Position numbers and translations under genes: made by a program
In this document: one piece after another, positions 12,683 through 24,121 of the stretch
Position numbering within the stretch: the first letter of the stretch is position 1
How the letters are laid out: each line of letters begins with the position of its first letter
Source: Selaginella tamariscina
Lineage: Eukaryota > Streptophyta > Lycopodiopsida > Selaginellales > Selaginellaceae
Assembly: GCA_003024785.1 (NCBI GenBank)
Contig: PUQB01000754.1
Span: 41,485-105,484, forward strand
DNA length: 64,000 nucleotides
Direction: 5' to 3'
Notes under the pieces: model-generated
What the model was told of the DNA's origin: nothing
Databases searched by the model: none
What the model saw: only the letters and a program-made list of their open reading frames with translations

Positions 12683-14221
12683 TGTAATTTGCCGGGAGAG
12701 GTTTTTTTTTTCCACTTCGTTTTTGTTTTTAATTACCATTTTCTCTACTTTTTAATTCTTTTTCATTTTTATACATGTGACACTCACACACACCCAGATA
12801 CACACGGATATGTACATAGCGTTTATGCATGTAGACATCATGTACATAGATACATAGACGCCACGTATGTGTACTATCTGTATTAATTAAAGTATTAATT
12901 CATTTTGTGTACATGAAGAGACACACACACACACATGTACGCAGATATTCGCAAAGCTGGTAATATAAACATATATTGTATATTTCATAGATAGATATAT
13001 ATTAACCAAGAGCTTGTGTTGTGTGAGAGAGAGATCATACGTACACTCACATAAACGATGTTGAGTGCGGTTTGTTTGTGAACGTTGTATAGCTATTTGA
13101 ATACACACACGCACACACTGAACAGTTACATAATTAAAACGTTTATTCAACTATATATTATTTAGACATTAATTTTTTTTAAAACATCATTTTAGCAAAG
13201 TAATGGATGCCACTCAAAAACAGGTGGAAGTTATCCTTGGGAAAAATACGTCAAAGATCGAGATCTTTTAAATTAGAATATTCTTATCAACGAGGGGAAT
13301 ATTCAATGGCACACGCCTTTCGGCTTTTTGATACGTGCATCTCTCTCCGGCCTTAGATTTAATCTATGCTTCTATCCACCGCATTCTGCAATTTTACACT
13401 TTGGGTATTCTAAGCTGTAGAAAAATACACATATTGCGTATGTTTATACGTATATTGCGTGTACTCAAAGACATAGATTGCGTATAGGCTCAATTTTCAA
13501 GGTTTTCTGAGGTACAAAGGGCCAATTTCTGTGAATTAATTTGTTGGGCTCTGTAAAATGAACTCTTAGAATAGGACCCAATTGCTTATATAGATCTTCT
13601 ACATTAGAGTGCAGGAATATAGTTACTTGTGCACGATATTTGGGTTTTGTTAAGTAAGAAGAGTGGTTTGCATAGAGATTTCAAGCATATTCACAGGATC
13701 ACTCCGTTTTGTGCTCTGCAAGAAGGATTTAGACGAGGAGCAGCTACAAAGCAGGTTCGTTAATATTTTTTGTTGAATTAGTTTTAATATATTAATAATT
13801 TTGTTGTACATTCTGTACGTGTGCATAATGTTGAGAGGTAGTATACAACTCTCACACATGCATAAATGTACACTAGACACACATATACACACATCTGTAC
13901 AACATGTATATCTGTGTATGCGGTAAATATTTATATTACACTCTCTTCTCTCTATTATAGACATTATATATTCTTTGATCGAACATATGCTTATTTTAGT
14001 TTCTGTTCGGGTAGTATATTATTTAGCTTAAATTTCTAATTGTATCTATTAATATTCTGTTCAGACATAACACGTGTTGTGTGTGTGTGTATTTGCATAT
14101 GTTTCTATATAGTTGTGTGTGATCTCTCTGTTTAAACATTGCTAAATATTAAGGTCCTTAATCAAAGATTATTTAGATATTCTTATGCTTCCAACAAAAG
14201 AGTCTCTTTGTTTCATTGACT

Positions 14222-14257
<36 letters not shown>

Positions 14258-14287
14258 GTATGTTTATTTGATACATCTTACATACAG
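12683..14287. other. Intergenic DNA between RING1 and NYC1; possible 5' exon near 13650-13756
   Basis: Mostly AT-rich with (CA)n runs at about 12780-12800 and 12915-12930 and a (CT)n(CA)n run at 14222-14258. One stretch, 13650-13756, has more balanced composition, a readable frame (HRITPFCALQEGFRRG) and a possible donor CAG/GTTCG at its end. It could be a 5' exon of NYC1 encoding part of the plastid transit region, but I have no motif to prove it. Nothing else is seen here. Confidence 0.3.
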
Positions 14288-14527
14288 AAGAGCTAAGAAA
14301 ATCTGGATTCTGGAATGGTAAGGCTGGAAAGTTGATAAGACCATTGATCATGTTCTGAACGGGAGTACAAAAAATAATGAAGAAGTTAATGAGATTCGAA
14401 TCCGGTTAAGACTTACCCGGAAAGCTTGTTACAAATTTTAAGTGGGACCTCACCCATATTAACCGAGTCTCAGTAGCCCCCCTTAAGCATGCCGTTGCGA
14501 AGAGCTGAAAAAGACACCTACAGAGTA
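14288..14527 (+). CDS. Possible 5' exon(s) of the NYC1 gene
   Basis: Follows an acceptor-like ACATACAG. It reads ELRKSGFWNGKAGKLIRPLIM, then, across two apparent frame breaks, KLVTNFKWDLTHINRVSVAPLKHAVAKS, and ends at a donor-like site (GAG/TAAGATG or CAGAG/TAAG). N-terminal parts of NYC1 proteins are poorly conserved between plants, so family comparison by eye cannot settle it. The position, about 140 bases before the first certain NYC1 exon, and the basic, soluble character fit a stromal N-terminal segment. This is inference. Confidence 0.3.
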
Positions 14528-14532
14528 AGATG

Positions 14533-14550
14533 TTGTGTGTGTGTGTGTGG

Positions 14551-14616
<66 letters not shown>

Positions 14617-14620
14617 GAGA
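14533..14620 (+). repeat. (GT)n followed by long (GA)n microsatellite
   Basis: A GT run near 14535-14549 passes into about 65 bases of GA repeats with a few interruptions. It lies in the putative intron before the first certain NYC1 exon. Confidence 0.9.
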
Positions 14621-14669
14621 ACTGTATTATTACACGCATACACGCATCTTAAAATGGTTTGGCGTTCAG

Positions 14670-14816
14670 TTTATTAGGAACCTAGGGAAAGGCACAGTTG
14701 TAATAGCAGCGACAGGAGCCATTTTAGCTACAGCGTTGCAACTTTCAGGTGTGTTTAACGTGTGTGCATGTCTTGTGTGTGTGCTTAATATATTAATTAC
14801 ATAGAAACTAATAGTA

Positions 14817-14864
<48 letters not shown>

Positions 14865-16719
14865 TATTTAACAAGCCTATGAATTTAATATATAGATGGA
14901 GATCCTAGACTGGAGAATTGGATGTGGTTCAGCTGGATATCTGGAGTGATTATTGGTGTAATGATTGGCTCAAACGATGTCTTAGAAGCTAATGCAAAAC
15001 CTGGACCACTTAATATTGTTGTAACTGGAAGGTAAAAAGGAACAATTAATTAGATATTATTAAGTGCTAATAAATAACACTAATAACATTAATATAATAA
15101 TAATAACTTAAAATTAGAAGTTGTGAAACTTTGCAGTACTCGTGGTTTAGGAAAAGCATTGGCTCGGGAGTTCTTACGTGCTGGAGACAATGTAGTTGTG
15201 GCTTCTCGCAGGTAAAAGTAGTACTAATTATATGCTTTCATATTAATACTTTAATATATTTAATACTTCCAATATTTATTATATATTTAATATACTTTGA
15301 TAAAAAAAAATTATGTGCTTTAGTTCGACGTCAGTGGATTCCACTGTGGAAGAACTAAGAAATGAAAGCCAGGGGTGGCTCGACGAGGATCGATGGCACA
15401 AAACCGTACGGACATGTCGTTGGTACGACATGTGACGTGTCGAATGGTGAGGACGTACAAGCCTTGCTGAGTTTGCAATGCAAAAGCTTGGAAGCATTGA
15501 TATATGGGTAACTTATCTAATTACATTAAATAAACATATATATAATCGTGGATTATTCATTCTTTATATCACAATTAATATATTAAATGGTAATTAAGTT
15601 TTGTATGAACATTCCAGATTAATAATGCTGGTGTAAACAAAGGGTTTAAACCATTAACAGAGTTTACCGACGAAGAGATTAACCAGGTAATTTGTACCAC
15701 TTCACTTTAATATGTTAATACACACACAAAGTGTGGAATAGTTGATAGAAGTATATCTAGATACATATGTTCATATAATTATGTTTAATCCTAATTATTC
15801 TAATTCTATGTAATATTTTTTATATTGCAGATTGTTTCAACAAATCTCGTGGGGTCTATGATATGCACTGGGGAAGCTATTCGCGTCATGCAAAAACAAC
15901 GAAAGAAAGGGCATATTTTCAACATGGATGGAGCTGGCTCAAATGGAGCTAGCACTCCATTAACTGCAGTGTATGTTGTGTTGTGTGTGTGTGTGGAAAA
16001 ATACACACACACACACACACACACACACAACACACACACACACACACACCACATATATATATATATATATATATAGAGAGAAGAGAGAAGAGAGAGAGGA
16101 GAGAGAGAGAGAGAGAGAGAGAGTTTACTGTAATAAATTTATTTGGTTTTCAAGATATGGAGCATCTAAAAGTGGATTAAGACAATTACATGAATCACTT
16201 CGTAAAGAATGTAAGGGTTCTCGTGTTGGTCTTCACACAGCTTCTCCAGGAATGGTTCTCACTGACCTCCTCTTAAGGTAAACTTTATTTAATATAATTT
16301 TTTAAAGTAAACTATCTGAACTTAAATTTATCTATTGTTGTATATTAAGTATAGACATTGATTTTATTAATTAAGTACAAAACGATTTACAGCGGGGCGT
16401 CGCTTCACAATAAGAAAATGTTTAACATTATCTGTGAGCAACCAGAGACTGTAGCTCGTGATTTAGTACCAAAAATGCGAAGGTTAAAGGAACGGGTAAA
16501 TCAATTGAGTATTTAACTCCACCAAAAAATCATACTCGCTATTATTACTGCATGGTTACGTCGTGGTCGCTGGTTTGATGAAGAGGTAACATCAATGATC
16601 CTATTTAACTATCATCCTGTGTTTGTATGACATTGTCTGTGGTATATGTATCTTGTAACACTCACACACTCTGGAGTGTGGTGTGTGTGTCTCTCTCTCT
16701 CTCTCTCTATATATATATA

Positions 16720-16765
<46 letters not shown>

Positions 16766-16967
16766 AACATGATATGTCTACAGGGAAGAGCAGTGTATGC
16801 AGCCGAGGCCGATAGGTTACGAGTATGGGCAGAAAACGGCAGCGTTCAAGTTTTGCAGCGGCCATGGAGACCGTTCCGAGTGGGGCATGGGTGTCTTGTT
16901 CTCTTCTTCAGTTATTTGTGCATACATTATGCTTACCAGTATTGGTACCAACATGCCTGGGACTTAA
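14670..16967 (+). CDS. NYC1: Chlorophyll b reductase, NYC1 type (short-chain dehydrogenase), 5' end unresolved
   Basis: Exons seen: 14670-14748, 14896-15031, 15137-15211, 15324-15507, 15618-15686, 15831-15970, 16155-16277, 16393-16585, 16784-16967, all GT-AG. The first two encode hydrophobic segments (VVIAATGAILATALQLS; WFSWISGVIIGVMIGS), as expected for thylakoid anchors. Then come the SDR nucleotide-binding motif TGSTRGLGKALA, the INNAG motif, DGAGSNGASTP, and the catalytic YGASK, followed by HTASPGMVLTDLLL and WLRRGRWFDEE. The end ...NMPGT and stop TAA at 16965-16967 resembles known NYC1 proteins. NYC1 reduces chlorophyll b to 7-hydroxymethyl chlorophyll a, the first step in chlorophyll b breakdown. 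One-base frame breaks lie near 15410, 15463, 16501, 16527 (A run), 16833 and 16887; all catalytic motifs survive. The membrane segments and C-terminus favour NYC1 over its paralogue NOL. Confidence 0.88.
14819..14868. repeat. (AT)n microsatellite in an NYC1 intron
   Basis: About 50 bases of AT dinucleotides within the intron 14749-14895, close to the acceptor. Self-complementary. Confidence 0.9.
15974..16122. repeat. Compound (GT)n-(AC)n-(AT)n-(GA)n microsatellite in an NYC1 intron
   Basis: Starts a few bases after the donor GTATGTTG at 15971. A GT run, then a long CA run, an AT run and a GA run follow. The GT and CA parts are complementary and can pair. Small reading frames here are artefacts. 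Confidence 0.9.
16678..16762. repeat. Palindromic compound microsatellite (TC)n(AT)n(GA)n in an NYC1 intron
   Basis: GTGTGTGT and a TC run, a short TATATATA centre and a GA run form one long near-perfect inverted repeat immediately before the last intron's acceptor at 16783. Confidence 0.85.
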
Positions 16968-19077
16968 ACATATACATATGAGAAGTCCAGATTTGCTGTA
17001 CAGAAGAACAAGTTTTATACTTCACAAACTACATATTTGTTGTGTCAATTAAAATTCATTTTATCCATATATAAAATGCATACAGATTTAATTAATTTAA
17101 TCATTAACGAAAGAAATAAGCTGACTTTGTCGAACTCCTTGAGTCTTGCCAAGGCCTTCACTATTGCAACGTCCTATGTGATGCCATATAGAGGAGCTCT
17201 CTTAATGGTATTTTATAAAATACATAAATACACCATATTAATATATAAGTAACTATAAAAGGGAGACTAGGTATGTAAAGAAAAGGAAGACCTAAGTTAA
17301 TTTAACAATATAAGTTTAAAATATATTATGATAAATGAGTGAGATATATATTAAATATTAAATATTATACATAAATCTGTTAATGTTAATATGTTTCATA
17401 CTGGGCATTCAAGCGAATGAAAACTTTTTTATTATCCTTCATTTTTAATACATCTATATATCAATTCATATTTTTGTGGTGATATCTTTGTATGGCATTT
17501 AAGTAAATAAAAACCTTTTTCATTGCTTTGATATTCTTTAAAATCTGGTTCACAGCAATATAAGTTATTAGAGTGTCTTATATATAGTTGCATTGTTAAA
17601 GAATTTTTTAAAAGATTTAGGTGTTAAAGATACAATATCAAACACAGTGTATATATACATCATTTGTATAGTTGATACTATTAAAGACAATTGTTTAAGA
17701 TTTTGGTGCTATAGATATAATATCTAATACAATATATTATATATATAATATATATAATAATAGCATATGTTGTACAAATGATTAAATAAACCTTTTTGTT
17801 CTTGGTTCTTTCTTCCTTAATATGGTATGCAAGTTTTTTGCTTGAAATTCTTTTGGTTAAATAAATTATTATATTGATAAAATAAAGAGTTTAATAAGTT
17901 AAGTTTAGTTTTATTACAAGTCATTACACCTTTTAATGGAAGGTATAGTTTTTCAACTAAGAAGATATTAATTTATGTTTTCAAAATAAGAAAAACTTAG
18001 AAGTGTTATTTTTAATTCATAGAGTTTAAAAAAGTTTAACATGAAGTAAATGCATCAACCTCATTCAAAAAATGAAGTCATTAATGAAGAGACAATAACA
18101 CTATGATTTGGTAAAGGTTATTTATGTAAAACTTAAAAAGAAAGAAATTAAATAAAGGACTTAATTTTGTTCAAGTTTTTGTCAATACAACTGTATAATA
18201 AAATAATAAGAAAGGTCTAGGTTTATCTTAATAATTATTTTGAAATGGTGATTTCTAAATGAACATTATTAAGAGAGCAATTATTAAGAATTATTAACAA
18301 AGCTTTAAGAATTTCGAACTAAATTGAAAAGTAACCGCATGATTTATTGTGAATTTAAAAAGATTCTTGGTCTTTATGATGTTATGTAAGGGTCAACATT
18401 GGATACATTTGTTTTAAATTTTAAACATTAATCAAAAAAGTAATTAAAAATCAAGTTATGATTAATAATTTTAATTGATTTAACATTTTGGGTAGTAAGA
18501 TTCAAATCAAAGATAAAATAGTTAAGGCTTGAAATATAACAATCATTGTTACACCTCTAAATAATTTGTTAATCATAACCATTTTTAATAAATTATTCAA
18601 ATTTTAATTCATTGGTTGTCTTAAAAATGAAATTTATAAATCACAAAATATTTACATATTCATGATATCATTGAGTAATAATAATAAATTCATTAATATC
18701 ATGTTACATAAACAAAGAACAATCAACATTTAAGATTGTCAACTTGGCATAAGTAAATTTTCTTTATGAATGAAGTACCGTTTTAAATTATATTTTTTGT
18801 TTATGTACATGCAAGTGGCTTCACAAAACATTTTTCAGCCCAAGATATATAAAAATCTCTCAAATTTGGCTAATCTAGAACATTTTGAGAGAAGAAAAAG
18901 CATATATTATCATTTATTTATTTTAAAATTCAGAACAAGCATTCTTTATTGAATCTTCTTTCAAGAAAGTTCATATACATTTTTTTTTGTGTCATTTCTA
19001 CAACACGCTCCAGAAGTCATGGTTTATCATCTTTACAAACTAGTAAATTTAATTAGTTCCATGTGTGTAAGAGAATA
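16968..19077. other. AT-rich gene-free region downstream of NYC1
   Basis: No coding signature or repeat boundary is visible. The first hundred bases may include the NYC1 3' UTR; an AATAAA-like polyadenylation signal cannot be singled out because the whole region is AT-rich. Confidence 0.5.
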
Positions 19078-19270
19078 TGAAAGAACAAATAAATACGCAT
19101 AGAACGTAATAATTTATTCATGTATAAAACCATGCTTATATATAGAAGACCCTCTACACGTGGCACACATGTGACACATGGCGCTGAAACATGGGGGCCA
19201 AATCACCACCCATGGTCACTACGCATGTGTGTATATACACATGCGTATATACAGTATACAACATCTTACA
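19078..19270 (-). repeat. 3' LTR of the 19-24 kb gypsy element
   Basis: A 193-bp repeat starting TGAAAGAAC and ending CTTACA, matching 23932-24121. It contains CACATGTG and a near-palindromic GTGTATATACAC block. Confidence 0.85.
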
Positions 19271-19289
19271 TTATCCTCCCCTCTACGGC

Positions 19290-19570
19290 TGTGTAGATGG
19301 TGATGGATCTGATGCTCCTAGATCCATGTGAGTAGATGTGATGGATCTGATGCTCCTAGATCCATGTGAGTAGATGGTGATGGATCTGATGCTCCTAGAT
19401 CCGTGTGAGTAGATGGTGATGGATCTGATGCTCCTAGATCCGTGTGAGTAGATGGTGATGGATCTGATGCTCCTAGATCCGTGTGAGTAGATGGTGATGG
19501 ATCTGATGCTCCTAGATCCGTGTGAGTAGATGGTGATGGATCTGATGCTCCTAGATCCGTGTGAGCTGAC
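19290..19570 (-). repeat. 39-bp coding minisatellite at the polyprotein C-terminus
   Basis: About seven copies of a 39-bp unit containing GATGGATCTGATGCTCCTAG. Read on the minus strand in the polyprotein frame each unit is a 13-residue repeat, THTDLGASDPSPS. Inner units are nearly identical; the outermost two carry ATGTG for GTGTG. It follows the integrase C-terminal region (RMKRFVIRDPL) and precedes the polypurine tract. Confidence 0.9.
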
Positions 19571-22500
19571 TCATCTAAGGTATGACCAAATGTACTCAAC
19601 GGGTCTCGAATGACAAATCGTTTCATTCGAATTATGTGAACTATCTCAACCTTATGAGATCCCACCAACTGTACTTGATACACCTGAGGACCAACCTTTC
19701 GAGTACTCGGTAGGGACCAAGCCACTTATGTAATAAACCAGTTGCAAGCCCAGTGCAGTCAGCTTGGGAAAACGTACCAGGACTAAGTCACCGTCAGCAA
19801 AATCTGGTGGAATTTGATGTCGTGCATTGTAAGAAGATTGCTGCCGATTTGAGCTCGACCAAGATGTTCAGCAGACTCTGCACGCAGAAGAGGCAAAACA
19901 ATCCAAATGTCGAGCCCACATCTTTGCATCCTCGGCACGTGGCAGATTCGATGATAACCCCAATTCACTAGGCAACTTAGGATCATATCCATACAATGCC
20001 TTGAATGGAGAGATACCAATCGAACTCTGAATGCCTGTTACATAAGCAAATCTCAAACGCAAATACCAATCCCAGTCCGTGTGATTGAAGTTCACATACT
20101 TCGAGATCATACCCTTGAAGGTCCGATTCAATCGCTCCACCAAACCATCAGTTTGTGATATAGAGGCAAATGAATGTTTTACCCCTAACCTCTCACACAA
20201 CACTCGGAATACCTCTGCAATGAAAGCGGGGCCATTATCTGATAACATCCGCTCTGGACAAGAATGCTGCAAAACCACATTATCGAACAGAAACAAAGCT
20301 GTTGACATGGCAGTTGCATCCGGAAGAGCACCAACCTCCACCCATCGAGTTAAATAATCAATACAAATGATGTACTGGTTACCTTGAGAAGAACGTGGAA
20401 AAGGTCCCATTAAATCCACTGCAATTAACTCAAAAGGGCGAGAGACATTGATGGATTCCAACACCCCATGGCCCGAGTCGTAGAGGAATTCCGAGTTTGA
20501 CAAATGGGACAGCTTTGAATATACCTGATCACATCACCACGCATGCTGGCCAATAAAAGATCGGCAGCTTCTCCAACACTCGTTGGTGACCAAGATGACC
20601 TCCAACAATAGGTGAATCATGATATGCTCGAAGAAGGTGTGGAACATATGTAGAGGGTACAGCCAAACGCCATCTGTCTCTGGATTTGTCCCAATAAAAT
20701 ACAATAAACCATCCTGAAGTCGAAACTGAGCATGATATTGTCGAAAGATTCGGAAGAAGGATTTGCAAACGCATCGCGTAATTGCCTCGTCCATGGTTCA
20801 TGTTTTTGAGCATCCTGCCACTGTTCCAAGGATGGTAAGTCGGCATCGAATACCTGAGGGGCTTGTATCAAACCGAAGCTGCAGCTACTGCATGAGCAGG
20901 CAAAGTGGAATCGGAAAGGGGTGCTCGAGAAAGTGCATCTGCATCCACCATTGTTTGCCTAGGCTTGTGCACCACCTTAAAGTTTATACCTAGAGATGGT
21001 AATGCCCATCTGGCTACACGACCCACTAAATTCTTCCGTTTTAATAAGGAAGTGACAGCAGCATGATCACACTCCAAAAGTGTTTCACTCCCATGTAAGT
21101 AGGCATGAAGTCGTTCAAAACCCCAAACAGCAGCAAGGCATTCTTTTTCAGTAGTGGAATAATTCCGCTCAGGCGTGAGTACTCGACTAATGTAAGCCAC
21201 CGGGTGTCGAATTGAAGAATCCAGCATCAGTTTGCATCAATACACCACCAATACCAACATCTGAGGCATCTACTCGTAAAATGAAACGAGTAAAATCTGG
21301 GTATTGAAGCAATGGTGGAGTTGTCAGGAACTCTTTTAACTGGTCAAATGCCTGCTGACACCTGCGAGTCCACCTGAAAGATACCTGTGGACGAACTAAC
21401 TCCCGAAGAGGGGCAGTTCGATCAGTGAGATGATCGATGAATCGACCCAAGTACTGCACCTTGCCCAAGAAACGCTGGACTTCCTGTACTGTAGGGACGG
21501 GAACTCTCGAACAGCTCGCAACTTCATTGGATCCACCTGTAAACCCTCTCGAGATATACGGTAACCCAAGTAAGTGGTGTCGGTCGAACCAAACACACAC
21601 TTTTCAAGTTTCAACTTCAGGCCAACTTCTCGAAATCGATCAAGAACGCGCCGTACATCACGAATGTGATCCTCCAAGAACCAGACCCATGAATGAGCAC
21701 ATCGTCGATAAAATCGGCAGTGATATCAGGCATATCGGAAAGAAGCTCATCCATCATGCGTTGAAAGGTGGCAGGAGCTGAAGTCAATCCAAAAGGCATG
21801 ACCAAAAACTCGTAAAGACCAAATGGTGTCCGGAAGGCCGTTTTTGGAATATCCTCCTCAGCCATAGGAACCTGCCAATATCCTGATGCCAAATCCAACT
21901 TAGTAAACCATCGACTCTGACCCAAACGATCTAATAGATCGGCAGAGTTCGGAAGTGGATAGACATCTTTGATGGTAACATCGTTAAGAGGTCGGTAATC
22001 CACACAAAATAGAGATCCATCAGGCTTGGGAACCAAATGAGGTTCACATGCCCATGGACTCCGTGGACGACACACTCGTTTACCAATCATATCAGTAACA
22101 GCTGTTCGCATGGCTGATAACTCCTTTGGTGACCTGCGTCGAACCGGGACTTTGAAAGGCTTTGCATTGCCGGTGGGTATACAGTGTCGAGTCTTCACAC
22201 GTGCACCTTGGGACAGATCAAATTTGAACAAACTTGCATACTTCTTAAGTTGTTCGATGCAGTGTGCTCGACACTCAGGTGACGGATCCGCATTTGAACC
22301 TGTTGAGATGAACACCACCCAAGACCGGAATCAAAGGAGCTGTATGCGTGATACAAACAGCAACAAGCTTCTCTGGACGTAAAGGAACAGACTGAGACAC
22401 AGACTCCAAGCGTAATACAGGAGGAGAGAGTGAAAAATCACATACCTTTCGACTGCTTTAACCAATCACATCCCAGAATGATGTCAAAGACCTGGGAAGG

Positions 22501-23821
22501 GACAACCCTAAGAGACCCAGAGGGAAACTTACAGTTGGCACCCATAACCAGCGTAGTCGAAGTGGTGTACTGTGATACTGCACGAGACTGCCCATTACCA
22601 TATAAAATGTGCAAGACCTTATCTGCACGTCTAAGGGTAATGAGCACCGATGCGCTAGAGAAGTAGTTATGGAAGACATACTGGATCCTGTATCCACAAG
22701 CACTGTGACTGAAAGATCATTCACCCGTGCAGAAAATGTGAAAACTGGATGATCTGGTGGAACTTGCAAACCTTGATATGCATAGCGGAAAAAACATGGA
22801 GGTGAAGTCTCCATCGCACGGGATCCCTCCGTCGCCCGTACGATTACTGTTTTCCGCAACAGATCCACCTGCAAGAGAGGCTTGTCATCTGGAAGCTCAT
22901 CATCAGACATAATGGCCGCACACCATCCGGAACATATGGTCGCCAGCCTGGATGTGGTGGACGCCAATCAGGATACACATCGCATGCCCGCCAAGTATGT
23001 CCAGGTGCCCAACAGGCCCAACAATGAACTTGATTGGGTCGACCTGCATTGTTCCGATTCCTCCTGTCACGAATCCGTGGATTTTGACCACCAGCAGGAA
23101 CTGGAGCAGGACGATTTCGTGGAGTGGTCCACGGGGTGGGCCCCGAGGTCGACCACGAAGGCTTGTCGTGCGGGCACATATGCAGCATCAACCTCCATTG
23201 GATCAGCACGCTGAATAGAGGAGCAGGTAACCCAAGGGGACACGGCCCTCACCAGGCACCAACTCAAATCGTTGAGCTAGTGCAAAAGCTTCCTCCAATG
23301 TGGTAGGAAAGAGCCCGAATGAATCGAACAAGTTCGGGTCGCATAGTTGGCCATAACATACCGAGCTTAATGGGCTCAGGCATGTTAGGATATGCACGCC
23401 GAACTAAATCCCCGAACCTAATACTGAACCGCATAAAACTCACCAGGATGTTGTTGTATCGCATGCATTGTTGGAAAGCATCATCTGAATCCTCAACTTT
23501 GCCAAACGTACGTTTGAGGCATTCCGTAACCGATTACTATTGGCTTGAATCTGCAGCCAATCCATTATACCACTTGAGCGCAGGCCTTCAAACATGTAGA
23601 AATTCTCTGAGAGCACGGCCTCATCCCAACCATGATAACGAACAATAACTGGAAATGATCAAACCAGTGGTATACATCATCTCCTGGATACCACAAAAAG
23701 ATCGGGGTCGAACCCTTGAATTTGTGGCCTGTGAAGAAGACGAAGGAGCATTAGAAGCAGACCCCAGCAGGAGGCTCAGGTGGGGAAGAAGAGGACGAAC
23801 CTCAACAAAGCGCTCCAACAA
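19318..23821 (-). pseudogene. Gag-pol of the 19-24 kb gypsy element, frame-broken
   Basis: Minus strand, from right to left: gag near 23821-23203; zinc knuckle CWACWAPGHTWRAC near 23040-23080; protease with VLVDTGSSMSSI near 22700; RT with KLDLASGYWQVP, MPFGLTSAPATFQ and the catalytic FIDD near 21700-21930; RNase H with RVDASD near 21280 and TEKECLAAVWG near 21140; integrase with a degraded zinc-binding start near 20600, then AVDLMGPF, LSDNGPAF and LVERLNRTFKG (the D, D, E residues) at 20450-20110. The tail passes into the 13-residue repeat. The frame changes about every 300-600 bases, so no full polyprotein is encoded as written. All catalytic residues I can check are present, so the element is either recently inactivated or affected by consensus indels. 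Confidence 0.85.
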
Positions 23822-23931
23822 CTTAGTTTGTGTGCATCAATAGTAGTAGCAATAATGCTAAAGCCTGTTTCCATATTCATTGTCATGAAAATAAGAAAAG
23901 AAAGAAGCAGAAGAACCAACTTCTCCACCAA

Positions 23932-24121
23932 TGAAAGAACAAATAAATACACACAGAACATAATGATTTATTCATATACAAACCTTGCTTATATACAAGA
24001 GACCCTCTGCCACGTGGCACACATGCGACACATGGCGTTGACACATGGGGCTAGATCACCACCTATGTGTCACTAGGCATGTGTATATACACATGCGTAT
24101 ATACAATATACAACATTTACA
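23932..24121 (-). repeat. 5' LTR of the 19-24 kb gypsy element
   Basis: A 190-bp repeat, the partner of 19078-19270. It holds a perfect 20-bp palindrome, GCATGTGTATATACACATGC, at 24077-24096. Confidence 0.85.

Larger units (their letters stand above)
19078..24121 (-). mobile_element. Ty3/gypsy LTR retrotransposon, complete in outline, minus strand
   Basis: Two direct repeats, 19078-19270 and 23932-24121, bound a gag-pol region read on the minus strand. Both LTRs start TG and end CA on the plus strand. Next to the right LTR the minus strand reads TGGTGGAGAAG, suitable for pairing with a tRNA CCA end (primer site). Next to the left LTR the minus strand has the purine tract AGAGGGGAGGATAA (polypurine tract). 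The order protease, RT, RNase H, integrase is that of Ty3/gypsy. The flanking five bases (GAATA at left, AGTAT at right) do not match, so no target duplication is preserved. The LTRs are very alike by eye but not identical. Confidence 0.85.

Noticed and set aside
15806..16180. Several overlapping open frames rich in Thr-His or Cys-Val repeats
   Set aside because: They are translations of CA/GT/GA microsatellites in an NYC1 intron.
9418..16967. Functional gene cluster linking Polycomb control to chlorophyll breakdown
   Set aside because: Neighbouring position of two unrelated plant genes is not evidence of shared function.
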